NCBI GenBank assembly: GCA_964576765.1
Contig: CAZNWH010000019.1
Location: forward strand, 1 to 28,656
DNA: 28,656 nucleotides
DNA from: Hellea sp964576765
Lineage (GTDB): Bacteria > Pseudomonadota > Alphaproteobacteria > Caulobacterales > Maricaulaceae
Reading direction: 5' to 3'
Shown here in pieces: positions 1 to 8,267 of this stretch. Every line of letters starts with the position of its first letter. The first letter of the stretch is position 1. A model generated the notes under the pieces. The model saw only the letters and a list, made by a program, of their open reading frames with translations. It ran no database searches and was not told the DNA's origin. The position numbers and the translations under genes were made by a program.

Positions 1-15
1 TCTGCGAGTATCAAG

Positions 16-393
16 TCATTTGCCGCGAATATTATTAAGCGTACGCCGGTATTCCCAGCGTTGTATCTCTGCGACTGTTCGGGAAATGCGAAATTCAATA
101 TCTTGTACAGATTTATCACGTAATCCGGGACGATTCGCTTCTCCGATGTAATTTTCCGCCTTTTCACAAAGCGCGGCCAATTTAACGGCACCTACAGCAT
201 TGGCAGTCCCTTTGAGAGAATGCGTGACCGACACCCATGTATCGTCATCTGTATCCGGATTAAGGCCCCGTCCCCACATTTCGACCTGATGCCGAAACAA
301 GCCAAAAACTTCGGCTGTTAAGTCTTCATCTCCCCCGACATATTTATTGAGGTGATCAAAATCTATTTCTGTCTCGGAATCATTAGCGCTCAT
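16..393 (-). CDS. Hpt (histidine phosphotransfer) domain protein
   Basis: A 125-residue soluble protein that is essentially a single Hpt domain. The motif HSLKGTANAVGA starts at His58, which is the expected phospho-accepting histidine of the four-helix Hpt bundle. There is no signal peptide, membrane segment, kinase core or receiver domain. Proteins of this kind shuttle phosphate between a hybrid kinase and a response regulator in multistep phosphorelays. No partner is visible in the window; its neighbour at 496 is divergent and unrelated. Small stand-alone Hpt proteins such as ShpA act in Caulobacter development, but assigning this one to that pathway would be a guess. The ATG at 391-393 has only a weak purine-rich ribosome site (TAGAG) upstream. 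Confidence 0.88.
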   Translation of the reverse strand: MSANDSETEIDFDHLNKYVGGDEDLTAEVFGLFRHQVEMWGRGLNPDTDDDTWVSVTHSLKGTANAVGAVKLAALCEKAENYIGEANRPGLRDKSVQDIEFRISRTVAEIQRWEYRRTLNNIRGK

Positions 394-495
394 AAACGCT
401 GCTCTAAACTATTAACTCAATATGAACAGAAGTTTCAGCATTGTCTCAGCTGTCCTTTGCTAGTCCTTGATTGTCGCTAAACAAAGGAGGTCCTC

Positions 496-1146
496 ATGAC
501 CAAGACAGTCAAAAGGCATTTACTCACAAAGACTTTGCTAGCGGCTGGTGCTTTGATTGTACTTGCCGCAGCCCCATCTGCGATGGCAGCATCCGATAAA
601 CCGATTAAAGCCAAAGTTAAAAAATCACAAAACTTCATCAAATTGGCCGACCATCGATCTCACAACCATAGTCATGACCGGGTTAGAGGTAGTAGAATTC
701 GAACAAATCGAAATTTTAATCGCAGGAATGGACGTAGTTTACGGGATAGTCGATTTAATCGCCGCAATGGCTTTAACAATAGGCGATTTGGCTTTAATAG
801 AGGTTTTAACAATAGTTTTAACACCCCCTTCCGTCGTTCGTCCTCTCTATTCGGTCACAGTGGTAGAGGTTTTTCTTCACCCTATCGCAGCAGTGTCGGT
901 ATAAGTTTCAATCTCGGAAGCTCAGATTATAGTCGCTATCGTTGGTCACAAAACCCATATAGCTTATACCAGCCAAGCTATGGAGCCTTTAATAATTACC
1001 AAGCCCGCACGACATGCCGCCGAGTAACAGTTGAAGGATATCATCACGGTCACCGCGAATTGGTAAGCGTTAAACAGTGCTCAAACCCTTGGGATGGAAC
1101 CTATATAGTTCAAGGCTCGGAACGCATTATTGATTGCCGCTACTAA
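496..1146 (+). CDS. exported Arg/Asn/Phe-rich basic protein of unknown function
   Basis: A 216-residue protein with a clear Sec signal peptide: a basic start (MTKTVKRHLL), a hydrophobic core, and AMA before a likely cut near residue 31. The mature part begins Lys-rich, then has a low-complexity stretch (about residues 52-125) dominated by Arg, Asn, Phe, Gly, His and Ser with repeated NRRNG / NRRFG / FNRGFN units. It ends in a more ordered segment with Cys174, Cys195 and Cys214 and the phrase YIVQGSER. A closing segment of this sort resembles those of other small exported alphaproteobacterial proteins, but I do not recognise a named family. The start is secure: a near-perfect ribosome binding site, AAGGAGGT (484-491), lies four bases before the ATG, implying efficient translation. 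The very basic character suggests an envelope or polyanion-binding role, which is inference only. Confidence 0.82.
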   Translation: MTKTVKRHLLTKTLLAAGALIVLAAAPSAMAASDKPIKAKVKKSQNFIKLADHRSHNHSHDRVRGSRIRTNRNFNRRNGRSLRDSRFNRRNGFNNRRFGFNRGFNNSFNTPFRRSSSLFGHSGRGFSSPYRSSVGISFNLGSSDYSRYRWSQNPYSLYQPSYGAFNNYQARTTCRRVTVEGYHHGHRELVSVKQCSNPWDGTYIVQGSERIIDCRY

Positions 1147-1173
1147 GTCGCTAACATAAACTTTATGACCGCG

Positions 1174-1220
1174 CTTCGTGCATGTTGCGTAACGCAATTT
1201 GTACGAAAGTGTGGTTTTTT
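1174..1220 (+). terminator. imperfect hairpin followed by T6, possible terminator
   Basis: Arms at 1174-1190 and 1192-1208 pair over 17 positions with a few wobbles or mismatches. The core TTGCGT / ACGCAA is perfect, and GCG-TAA-CGC would form the apical loop. A run of six T (1215-1220) follows after a six-base gap. It lies 28 bases after the stop of the basic exported protein, a natural terminator place. The gap before the T run and the moderate G+C make it a weak rho-independent terminator. The perfect core could instead be a protein-binding site for the protease gene at 1278. Confidence 0.4.
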
Positions 1221-1277
1221 AATGGTCGTTTCATGTTTGACCCTGCATAGTTCATTTATTGGAATCAGGAGACAGAC

Positions 1278-2417
1278 ATGCACCCCCAAACAGATGCCTA
1301 TTTCAACCTAACTCAAACTGGAGAGTCACGCTGGTGGAGCTGGATCATTGTGTTTTGGTTTACAATTTTAGGCTGGCTAGGAGCTCAACTTATATTCACA
1401 GGCCCTGTAGGTCCAATATTAGACTCCGTTGACCCCGAACTCTCTCAACAAATGATAGATATGAGTATGCAGATGTTCACTGGAGAGAACATGGTTCTAT
1501 TCGGTATTCTTTCTGCAGGGTTTGGGCTTAGCACAATTTTGGGATTATTATTTTGGCTTATCCATCGCTCGACTAAAGAAACAGTCAGAAAGGTATTCGG
1601 TATATTATGCGGGTTAATGGTCGCAACATCGTTTTTCACTCTGGCTAAATTATTTCCGCTGATGTCGAGCCCGGAAATGACTGAGCTTAATCCTAAAATA
1701 GTAGCCGCAAGCCCTTTAATATTTATGTTAATTCTTTTGACTTTTCCTGGGGCTTTGATTGCGCCCTATTTGGGGCAAAAATTTCTTCATAACAGGTCCA
1801 TTAAAAGCTTACATACAGCAGCCACTAAAATTCGCTGGGGACGTGGCCTGCAAGCCTTCTTTGTGACTTGGGTTGTGCTTGGAACGTTCACTGCCATGCT
1901 TCATTTTTTTGGTATAAGTTCAGTAAGAGCTAATTTCGGTGCTGAACAATTTATCTCTTATACATTGGTTTGCCTACTTTTTTTACCGCTGCAATCCGGT
2001 ACAGAGGAAATTATATTTCGTGGATATCTCAATCAAGGATTTCATCATTTCCTCAAGAACAAATGGGTAGTATTTACAATTACGAGCCTGATGTTCATGG
2101 CCATGCACCTCGCAAATCCAGAAGCCTTAGCCGGTAAAGAAAGCGGCATGTTGACCTTAACGATGAGTAGCTATTTTTTGTTCGGGTTTATTGCTTGTCT
2201 CATGGTCTGGATGGATGATGGACTTGAATCCGCCATTGGATTCCATGCTGGCAATAATACATTCGCCGGCATCTTCGTAAATTATGAAGGGTCAGTTATC
2301 CCAACACCATCACTCTTTATGAGCACAAGCAATCCCAAAGTAGATGTTTTCGTTGCCATCGCATCCCTTGGGGTTATTGCCCTAATTATGTGGCAAACGC
2401 GAAAGCCTTTAAACTAG
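1278..2417 (+). CDS. CPBP-family intramembrane glutamic protease
   Basis: A 379-residue polytopic membrane protein with about eight hydrophobic segments. It carries the three conserved motifs of the CPBP / Abi (CAAX prenyl protease 2-like) family: EEIIFR (Glu243, Glu244, Arg248), a membrane histidine in MFMAMHL (His277), and HAGNN (His323, Asn327). These residues form the catalytic site in Rce1-type glutamyl proteases. Bacterial members are mostly uncharacterised; some process peptides or give immunity to bacteriocins. With an N-terminal extension of about 180 residues carrying several membrane segments, it is longer than the minimal domain. AGGAGA (1267-1272) precedes the ATG. The last four bases overlap the convergent gene. 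The substrate cannot be told from the sequence. Confidence 0.88.
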   Translation: MHPQTDAYFNLTQTGESRWWSWIIVFWFTILGWLGAQLIFTGPVGPILDSVDPELSQQMIDMSMQMFTGENMVLFGILSAGFGLSTILGLLFWLIHRSTKETVRKVFGILCGLMVATSFFTLAKLFPLMSSPEMTELNPKIVAASPLIFMLILLTFPGALIAPYLGQKFLHNRSIKSLHTAATKIRWGRGLQAFFVTWVVLGTFTAMLHFFGISSVRANFGAEQFISYTLVCLLFLPLQSGTEEIIFRGYLNQGFHHFLKNKWVVFTITSLMFMAMHLANPEALAGKESGMLTLTMSSYFLFGFIACLMVWMDDGLESAIGFHAGNNTFAGIFVNYEGSVIPTPSLFMSTSNPKVDVFVAIASLGVIALIMWQTRKPLN

Positions 2418-2671
2418 CGAACGGCTTGACGTCCTTTATCGGTTAAGCGGCATACAAGCCAATCCGGTTTTAAAGGATTAGCAAACCATCGCTCTGCTAA
2501 GCCTTTCTTGAGGCAAGAGCGAATAATCGCTGGATTCAATTCCTGCCCTAAATCATCAAATAACGGTAATTTACCGCCCGGCTGCATGATTCCCATCACG
2601 AGATAATGACGTTCTTTTTCCGTAATTTTCAATGTATTTTTGCTAACGCGCGCTTTTACGATTGAATTCAT
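2414..2671 (-). CDS. small winged-helix-like protein of unknown function
   Basis: An 85-residue protein. I place the start at the ATG 2669-2671 because AGGTGG lies eight bases upstream; a GTG four codons earlier (2681-2683) would put that ribosome site inside the gene. The C-terminal part (DWLVCRLTDKGRQAV) resembles the wing and last helix of MarR/winged-helix DNA-binding proteins, and the middle (a helix, then NPAIIRSCLKKGLAERW) would fit the recognition helix. It is too short for a dimerising MarR regulator. Its 3' end overlaps the protease gene by four bases. A DNA-binding role is an inference from the pattern; I do not recognise a named family. Confidence 0.7.
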   Translation of the reverse strand: MNSIVKARVSKNTLKITEKERHYLVMGIMQPGGKLPLFDDLGQELNPAIIRSCLKKGLAERWFANPLKPDWLVCRLTDKGRQAVR

Positions 2672-2806
2672 CGCCTTACCCACCTATTTTAATTCACCAT
2701 TATCTGTTTTCACCGTCTTCGCGACTTTTCCCAGATAGCTTCTCATGTTAAGTCAAAACGGCTTATATTCGGTTAATTCTGAGAAAAATTAAACTTAGGG
2801 ACTTTC

Positions 2807-5035
2807 GTGGCAGGCATTTTAAAAAAAATTACAAGTATCGAACCTGATGAATCAGACATTCTAAACGCCATAAATGCCAATCCTACTAAGATAAAATCAA
2901 AAGGCCCTCTCATAAAATCAATTAATGAAGTCGGCATTGACGATGACCCTATCCCTAAATTTATTACACGCGATAAACCTCGGGATATATTTGTAGAGGA
3001 TATATCCGTAGAAAACGTGCCTCTAAAGGAGGGAACACCCCAACAAGAGACCAATACAGACATAGCCGAGGATAATATTGTAGGTCGAGAACTCTCTCAA
3101 AGCTCTACTACGGCACCTATAACGCAAAGCCCATTCACTACTTTATCATCGCCGTCGACCGCTTGGATGAAATGGGTTGGAATAGCGGTTGTAGTCCTAT
3201 GGCTCGCGTCATCGTTCTCCTTTCTTTATGGCTCTTTTGATTTCGGCAGGAAATGGACTGATCTTAGTCCAATTCAAATCACCGGAATTATTATGGCTAT
3301 AATATTGCCCGCGATTTTATTAGGTATTTTATTTTACACATTCCGCCAATTATCAAGCCTATCTCTGCAGTCTCACAATTTAGCGCGAGCCGCTACTAAA
3401 CTGACTCAGCCAGATGATAGCGTAATCGCTAAAACGCGTCTTATGTCCCAAGCTATTAAAACCGAACTTAACGGCGTGGATGCCCGTATAGACCAAGCCC
3501 TAGCTCGAATGAGTACTTTGGAATCGATATTAAAAGAGCAAACGCAAAATTTGGAATCCGCTTCAGGTATGACCTCACAAACCGCGGATGACATAGCCTC
3601 ACGACTTTCCACACAGCGGATTGCTTTAGAAAGTATTGCAGGGACATTTGATAGCCGCGTGGCTAAATTAACAACTAGCTTGGAAGAACACGCGACCAAA
3701 TTGGATGGTTCAACACAATTAGCAGAGCAAAAAATTCAAGAAGCTCGCATAAGTGTTGAGAGCGCAGCTGAACGTATCAATGCCGCCTCTGAAGTTGTAC
3801 GCGGCAATTCAATTGATGCAGCTTCGACCCTAACTCATAGCCACGAAGAAATAGAAAATCTTGCCAATATGATCCGCGAGCGGTCCAATGAACTGGATGA
3901 GGTTTACCGTAAACATGCGCAAGATTTGACAGGTATGATTTCTCAATTACGTGACGAACAACAAAATATGAGCCTATCGTTAGAAGAGCGTGTGACAAAA
4001 ATGCGGGATATGTCACTCGCGGCTAAGGTTAGTGCTGAAAGTCTTACCAATGCCTCTGAATCCGGACGTAAGACGGTTGAAGCTCTAGCCGAAGCAACGC
4101 GCCTGACCGATACAGCGGTCAAACAACGATTCGAAGAAATGGAGAATATGGTCAGGTTTTCATCAGAAAAGGCTGAAAACATTACAAGTCAAGCCGCACA
4201 ACGCGTTCAAGACAGCCTTGCTCAATCAAGGAAAGAAATTGCCCGTATTGAAGATGATATGCTGGCCTTACAAAATCGGCTTGCTACGCCGCAGCCATCT
4301 GAAAAACTAAATTTAAATGAACCGTCTCACACCAAGCGTAAACATAAAGGACGGTTAAAGTTACGGGCGGTTGAAGAACCCGAGAACTCTGAATTAGACA
4401 TTCCGAGTTTAAGGAAATCAATAACAATGCCAGCTATAAAACCTAATGAAGAAATAGAACTGGATTTTGATACGGCCAGCTCCGTACATGATTTACAACT
4501 GCCAAATCCATTAGAGGGGCTTGAGGTTCCAGTTAACCCAGAAACACCCAAAGATGTTATTCAGTCAATAGAAGATCAAGGTAAAAAGAAAAAAGAACGT
4601 AGTGGCTGGAGATGGCGGGATATGCTTGGCGGATTAGACAGGCCCGACACAAGCTCAGCTATAGATACTCCCGCCTCTGTCCCGAAACAGCGTAACATAT
4701 CAGATCAACGCATAATAGCCTCTCTAACAGCTCTAGGCTTATCTCCAGCCGCCGTCATGGATGATGGCTGCATTATCGAAGCCGCCAACACACGCCGTTC
4801 CAAGGGCCCTATAGCGATGAGTCAGACAGTATCCCACAGAATGGGTGACCTCGTGCGGCACCTCCACAGTGCTATGGAAGAAAATGCGGCCCTTAAAAGT
4901 GACGCCCGTGCCTATGTCGCTCAGTTTAATGCGCGTATGACAGCCATTGAAGATAACCGTGAAGCTATCCGCACCCGTTTTGAGAGCGATGCCGGCCGCG
5001 CTTATTTACTGTGTGACGCGGCGCTAAACGGTTAG
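2807..5035 (+). CDS. TipN-like membrane-anchored coiled-coil protein
   Basis: A 742-residue protein starting at GTG with AGGG six bases upstream. Order of parts: an acidic, probably disordered N-terminal region (1-118); two hydrophobic segments (about 120-142 and 156-180) joined by a short loop; a long Ala/Glu/Ser/Leu-rich coiled coil (about 185-500); a charged, disordered linker (about 500-630); and a compact C-terminal domain (633-742) with phrases such as SDARAYVAQFNAR and SDAGRAYLLCDAALNG. Two membrane segments, a long coiled coil and this kind of tail are the layout of TipN, the birth-scar/new-pole polarity protein of Caulobacter. The identification rests on architecture and remembered similarity, so TipN is a hypothesis. 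A chemoreceptor is excluded because the conserved signalling hairpin is missing. The bidirectional terminator at 5053-5081 ends the transcript. Confidence 0.75.
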   Translation: MAGILKKITSIEPDESDILNAINANPTKIKSKGPLIKSINEVGIDDDPIPKFITRDKPRDIFVEDISVENVPLKEGTPQQETNTDIAEDNIVGRELSQSSTTAPITQSPFTTLSSPSTAWMKWVGIAVVVLWLASSFSFLYGSFDFGRKWTDLSPIQITGIIMAIILPAILLGILFYTFRQLSSLSLQSHNLARAATKLTQPDDSVIAKTRLMSQAIKTELNGVDARIDQALARMSTLESILKEQTQNLESASGMTSQTADDIASRLSTQRIALESIAGTFDSRVAKLTTSLEEHATKLDGSTQLAEQKIQEARISVESAAERINAASEVVRGNSIDAASTLTHSHEEIENLANMIRERSNELDEVYRKHAQDLTGMISQLRDEQQNMSLSLEERVTKMRDMSLAAKVSAESLTNASESGRKTVEALAEATRLTDTAVKQRFEEMENMVRFSSEKAENITSQAAQRVQDSLAQSRKEIARIEDDMLALQNRLATPQPSEKLNLNEPSHTKRKHKGRLKLRAVEEPENSELDIPSLRKSITMPAIKPNEEIELDFDTASSVHDLQLPNPLEGLEVPVNPETPKDVIQSIEDQGKKKKERSGWRWRDMLGGLDRPDTSSAIDTPASVPKQRNISDQRIIASLTALGLSPAAVMDDGCIIEAANTRRSKGPIAMSQTVSHRMGDLVRHLHSAMEENAALKSDARAYVAQFNARMTAIEDNREAIRTRFESDAGRAYLLCDAALNG

Positions 5036-5052
5036 CTTATTCCCTATGTAAC

Positions 5053-5081
5053 AAAAAACCGCTCACGAAGAGCGGCCTTTT
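5053..5081. terminator. bidirectional rho-independent terminator
   Basis: CCGCTC (5059-5064), loop ACGAA, GAGCGG (5070-5075) form a perfect six-pair G+C-rich stem. On the minus strand it is followed directly by six T (complement of 5053-5058), a textbook terminator for the TonB receptor gene. On the plus strand it is followed by CCTTTT (5076-5081) and ends the TipN-like gene 18 bases after its stop. It is the only convincing terminator at a convergent junction in this window. Confidence 0.88.
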
Positions 5082-5111
5082 AAAAGCATAAGATTTAGTG
5101 CCAAATTAGCT

Positions 5112-8075
5112 TTAGAAACTGTAGCGTCCCGTAATTCCATATGTGCGAGGTGCATTAGGATAGCCGGCAAAAAGTCCCGTCAAACCGGGTACTGGGAAAG
5201 AACTTTGTAAGAACTGATCATTTGTCAAATTACGTACAAAACCTTGCAAAGCAAAACCATTATCAAAGTCTAGCCCAACACCTCCATTAATCAGGAACTG
5301 TGTTCGATCAATATTCGCAAATCCTGTAAGTGAAGTAATTGATGCCGTACCGCCAGCCGCTGCAACGGTTCCTGCACCTGTATCAATGGACTCAAAGATA
5401 TCAAGTATGGGTGTATTACTTTCATAAGAAACATCACCACGTAAAAAACCAGACCAGCCATTTTGGAAGGTATGGTTCCAAGTCGCGGAGCCTGCCAAGC
5501 TGAGCGGAGGAATACCAGCTGGTTGTTGTCCGCTAATATCATTAGGAGCACCAAAGAAATCTGGCGACCCAAGGAATTCATCAAAATTCGCGTCCAGATA
5601 AGTCCCGGCAAAGGTTAAAGTCAAAGGCTCAATCGGAGTCCATGAAGCATCCCATTCTACACCGCGTGCAGATTGCTCGCCAGCATTGGCTAGGACAAAA
5701 CCGGAACCAATAAAGACGTTAGATTGAAAGCCCTCAACCGTCAGATCAAACAATGCAAGATTTAGTGCAAAATTATCAAAGGCCGCCTTCAGGCCAATCT
5801 CGATATTCGTTGTTTCTTCTGGCGCAGCAAAACGAGAGCCGAAGTTACGAGCCGTAATAATATTAGCGACACCATCCGCTGGTATATCAGAGTCCAAAGT
5901 ATCATTATCAATTAACTGACCTGCGGGGAAGGCAGCAGTGGGCTCAAGTCGAACTGTAAAGTTTTCAGGTAAAACGGCAAACCCTTCTGCTATAGGACGA
6001 CCATTCTCGTCTAGGAAATTTGACAAAAGTGGTCCTGAGTTTCGACTCAGGTTAACAGAAGATGCCTTAAAACCAGTCGAGTAACTGGCATAAACATTAA
6101 TATTATCTGTTACGTCAAATGCTCCACGAAACGTAAAACTGATATCATCATCAACAACACGCGTGTCCTCAAACCCATTAGGTAAATTGGCGGTTTGCGG
6201 GACAAGTTGTAAGGCTTGAAATCCTAGAAGTGGATTTGCAGCCGGATTAGTTAAATCTGAACCGAGCACTGCCGCTGTAACTCCTTGCGTAACAGCCGCC
6301 GTAGTCCCATCAATAACAGCTTGTTGGAACGCTGCAAAGGCAGCTGCACCTTGAGGTGTCGCAGTAATTGCAGCTACATTATCTGGTGTAAATGGTAGTG
6401 GCACAGGCGAACCAACTGCAGTTGTAAACCCAGGAAATTGAGCTCCCAATTGCCCCTGAATAGCTCCAGGTAGGGTAGCTTGAATACCGCCTCCAATTAA
6501 TAATGGTCCAGCAACACCGAACTCACTAAGATCAAGAGCTGAAAAAACATTATTATTCGTCTGATTAATATCAAAGTTTTTCTCATCACGCGTATAAGCT
6601 CCGCCTACGGTTAGCGTGAGTCTATCAGTGACTTCAAAATCACCACTTGCAAAAAGGTTAAATGACTCATTTGTGAGGTTACCAACTTCATCTGTGGCCA
6701 AATCTGGCCCAAAAAATGTTCCCGGAGCAAAACCATTTAATCCTTCAAGTGCTCCAAACGTTGCTTGAAACCCTGGTATGTCTGGTGCTGCGGGATTTGT
6801 GGCCGCCGCCCCCAAGAACTCAAATGCAGGACGCGTATCTACGCCAAAACGAAGAGCATCATCAGTTACAATATCTTCGTCAAAGTAAAAACCACCAACA
6901 GTCCAATTTAAACGGTCATCAAAAGACTCTCCATTAAAGCGAAGTTCTGCTGTAAATGTGGCAATATCCGAAGATGTTTGAGACGTTCCCAAAAAATCTA
7001 TATTAGCAAAATCTGCATCAATAACGGAAAGGTTCTCATTTTCACGATAAGACAATATGGCTGTTGTATTGACCCCCGCTAGAACAGTATCAAGCTGACC
7101 CGAAAATCCAAAATCCTTAATTTCGTTAATGGGTGGACTATTAACATTATTTATAAAGGTAAAAGGATCATTCGGATCATTGAATGCCAAAGGTTGTGAT
7201 AAATTTAGACCAACCAATTGAGGGTTACTTAAAGCGCCTAATAACCCAGGTCCAGCTTGGCTTGTACCGACAGACACACCATTAACCACTGGTGCCAGCC
7301 CAAAGAATGCGTCCGTAAATTGCGCGACACAACAAATTTCATCAATTTCACTATAGTCACCAATAAAACGGAACTCTGTAGTATCGTTTGGTTGATATAA
7401 AGCATCACCACGAATATTGAAGCGGTTACGGTCATTTAAATCCGGCACTCCAGGCTGTAAGCTCTCTGAAAATCCATCACGCGTATTAAATCCACCTGAG
7501 AGAGCATAAGCAAAATCATCTCCTACGCCTTGACTGTAGTATCCTTTCGCGCGAATTTGATTAAAATTTCCATAGGTGAATTCAAATTCACCAACTGGTT
7601 CAAAACTTGGTTTTTCGGTCACAAGGCTAATGACACCTACCGATGCATTTTTACCAAAAAGAGTTGATTGAGGACCACGAAGCACTTCTGCACGTTGCAG
7701 ACGAGGTAAATCTCCTATTTGCGCCCCTGATCGAGAACGATAGACGCCATCAATGAATACCCCTACGGATGGTTCAATACCTGCATTATTAGCACCGTTA
7801 CCAAAGCCACGAATAATAAAATTTGTTGCCCCTGCATTTTGCAAAGTAGTTATTCGCAAAGATGGAACCACAGTTTGTAGATCATTAATATCAAGAATCG
7901 TCGCTTGTTCGATTGTTTCAGCACTCGTAACTGTAACAGCAATTGGGACTTCTTGAAGTGTTTGTTCCCGCTTGGTCGCAGTAACAATGATTTCATCATC
8001 CTGTGCAGAAGCTGGTGTGGCGATGATTGCGGACAATACAACTGTGGATCCGAGTAATAGTGATTTTTTGAGCAT
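5112..8075 (-). CDS. TonB-dependent outer membrane receptor
   Basis: A 987-residue receptor. A signal peptide (1-24, cut after ASA) is followed by a TonB-box-like DEIIVTAT (27-34), a plug domain (about 40-155) with FIIRGFG, GVFIDGVYRSR and LRGPQSTLFGKNASVGVISLVTEKP-type motifs, then a 22-strand barrel ending in the usual aromatic residue (GRYSF). It is longer than the usual 700-850 residues; much of the excess is an Ala/Gly/Pro-rich segment roughly in the middle of the barrel (about residues 515-640). The plug start is of the type common in Caulobacter and sphingomonads, whose ligands are often carbohydrates or hydrophobic compounds rather than iron chelators. No siderophore, sigma/anti-sigma or ABC transporter genes adjoin. 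AGGGG (8081-8085) precedes the ATG by five bases. The shared operator-like repeat upstream suggests a link to the acyl-CoA genes. Confidence 0.95.
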   Translation of the reverse strand: MLKKSLLLGSTVVLSAIIATPASAQDDEIIVTATKREQTLQEVPIAVTVTSAETIEQATILDINDLQTVVPSLRITTLQNAGATNFIIRGFGNGANNAGIEPSVGVFIDGVYRSRSGAQIGDLPRLQRAEVLRGPQSTLFGKNASVGVISLVTEKPSFEPVGEFEFTYGNFNQIRAKGYYSQGVGDDFAYALSGGFNTRDGFSESLQPGVPDLNDRNRFNIRGDALYQPNDTTEFRFIGDYSEIDEICCVAQFTDAFFGLAPVVNGVSVGTSQAGPGLLGALSNPQLVGLNLSQPLAFNDPNDPFTFINNVNSPPINEIKDFGFSGQLDTVLAGVNTTAILSYRENENLSVIDADFANIDFLGTSQTSSDIATFTAELRFNGESFDDRLNWTVGGFYFDEDIVTDDALRFGVDTRPAFEFLGAAATNPAAPDIPGFQATFGALEGLNGFAPGTFFGPDLATDEVGNLTNESFNLFASGDFEVTDRLTLTVGGAYTRDEKNFDINQTNNNVFSALDLSEFGVAGPLLIGGGIQATLPGAIQGQLGAQFPGFTTAVGSPVPLPFTPDNVAAITATPQGAAAFAAFQQAVIDGTTAAVTQGVTAAVLGSDLTNPAANPLLGFQALQLVPQTANLPNGFEDTRVVDDDISFTFRGAFDVTDNINVYASYSTGFKASSVNLSRNSGPLLSNFLDENGRPIAEGFAVLPENFTVRLEPTAAFPAGQLIDNDTLDSDIPADGVANIITARNFGSRFAAPEETTNIEIGLKAAFDNFALNLALFDLTVEGFQSNVFIGSGFVLANAGEQSARGVEWDASWTPIEPLTLTFAGTYLDANFDEFLGSPDFFGAPNDISGQQPAGIPPLSLAGSATWNHTFQNGWSGFLRGDVSYESNTPILDIFESIDTGAGTVAAAGGTASITSLTGFANIDRTQFLINGGVGLDFDNGFALQGFVRNLTNDQFLQSSFPVPGLTGLFAGYPNAPRTYGITGRYSF

Positions 8076-8137
8076 GTTTTCCCCTGAGTGTTATTATTGG
8101 GCGCTATTCACTCTTGAATGAGTGACTTTCGTAAATG

Positions 8138-8166
8138 ACGCTACTGTGCAATTAGTTGCATATCAA
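8138..8166 (-). promoter_or_regulatory. possible promoter of the TonB receptor gene
   Basis: Read on the minus strand, TTGATA (8161-8166) and TAGCGT (8138-8143) are separated by exactly 17 bases, and the spacer is filled by the inverted repeat at 8144-8163. The -10 element is poor (three of six consensus bases), so the call is tentative. Transcription would begin near 8131, leaving a leader of about 55 bases that includes a small hairpin (TCACTC 8108-8113 / GAGTGA 8120-8125). Confidence 0.35.
8144..8163. promoter_or_regulatory. operator-like inverted repeat, copy 1
   Basis: CTG-TGCAA-TTAG-TTGCA-TAT. The arms TGCAA / TTGCA (8147-8151, 8156-8160) are perfect with a four-base spacer. Thirteen bases (TGCAA plus TTGCATAT) are identical, with the same N4 spacing, to the repeat at 12063-12082. 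It sits between the divergent TonB receptor and rluD genes. A dimeric helix-turn-helix regulator is the natural reading; which one is unknown. Confidence 0.6.
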
Positions 8167-8267
8167 GCCCGATAAGCGGTAATATTATTATTTCTAATAA
8201 CTGTGACCTTTACATCACAACAGTACTTACAATCATTCCTCTTGGCATATTATATCATAATGTTTAG

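Noticed and set aside
394..495. CtrA-type site (TTAA-N7-TTAA) between the Hpt gene and the basic exported protein gene
   Set aside because: The best match, TTAA-N7-TGAA, misses a base in the second half and no other copy supports it.
557..904. Second open frame (115 codons) inside the basic exported protein gene
   Set aside because: No ribosome site, no family resemblance; it arises because the low-complexity codons of the true frame avoid stops in this one.
1278..2417. Phage-abortive-infection or bacteriocin-immunity system based on the Abi-type motif of the protease
   Set aside because: The motif alone defines the protease family, and no defence, toxin or bacteriocin genes adjoin.
8106..8127. 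ATTCACTC...GAGTGA in the receptor leader as the same site as ATTCACTT-A-AAGTGAAT at ybjN
   Set aside because: Spacing differs (6 against 1) and only one half-site of about six bases is shared; likely chance, although the local hairpin in the leader is real.
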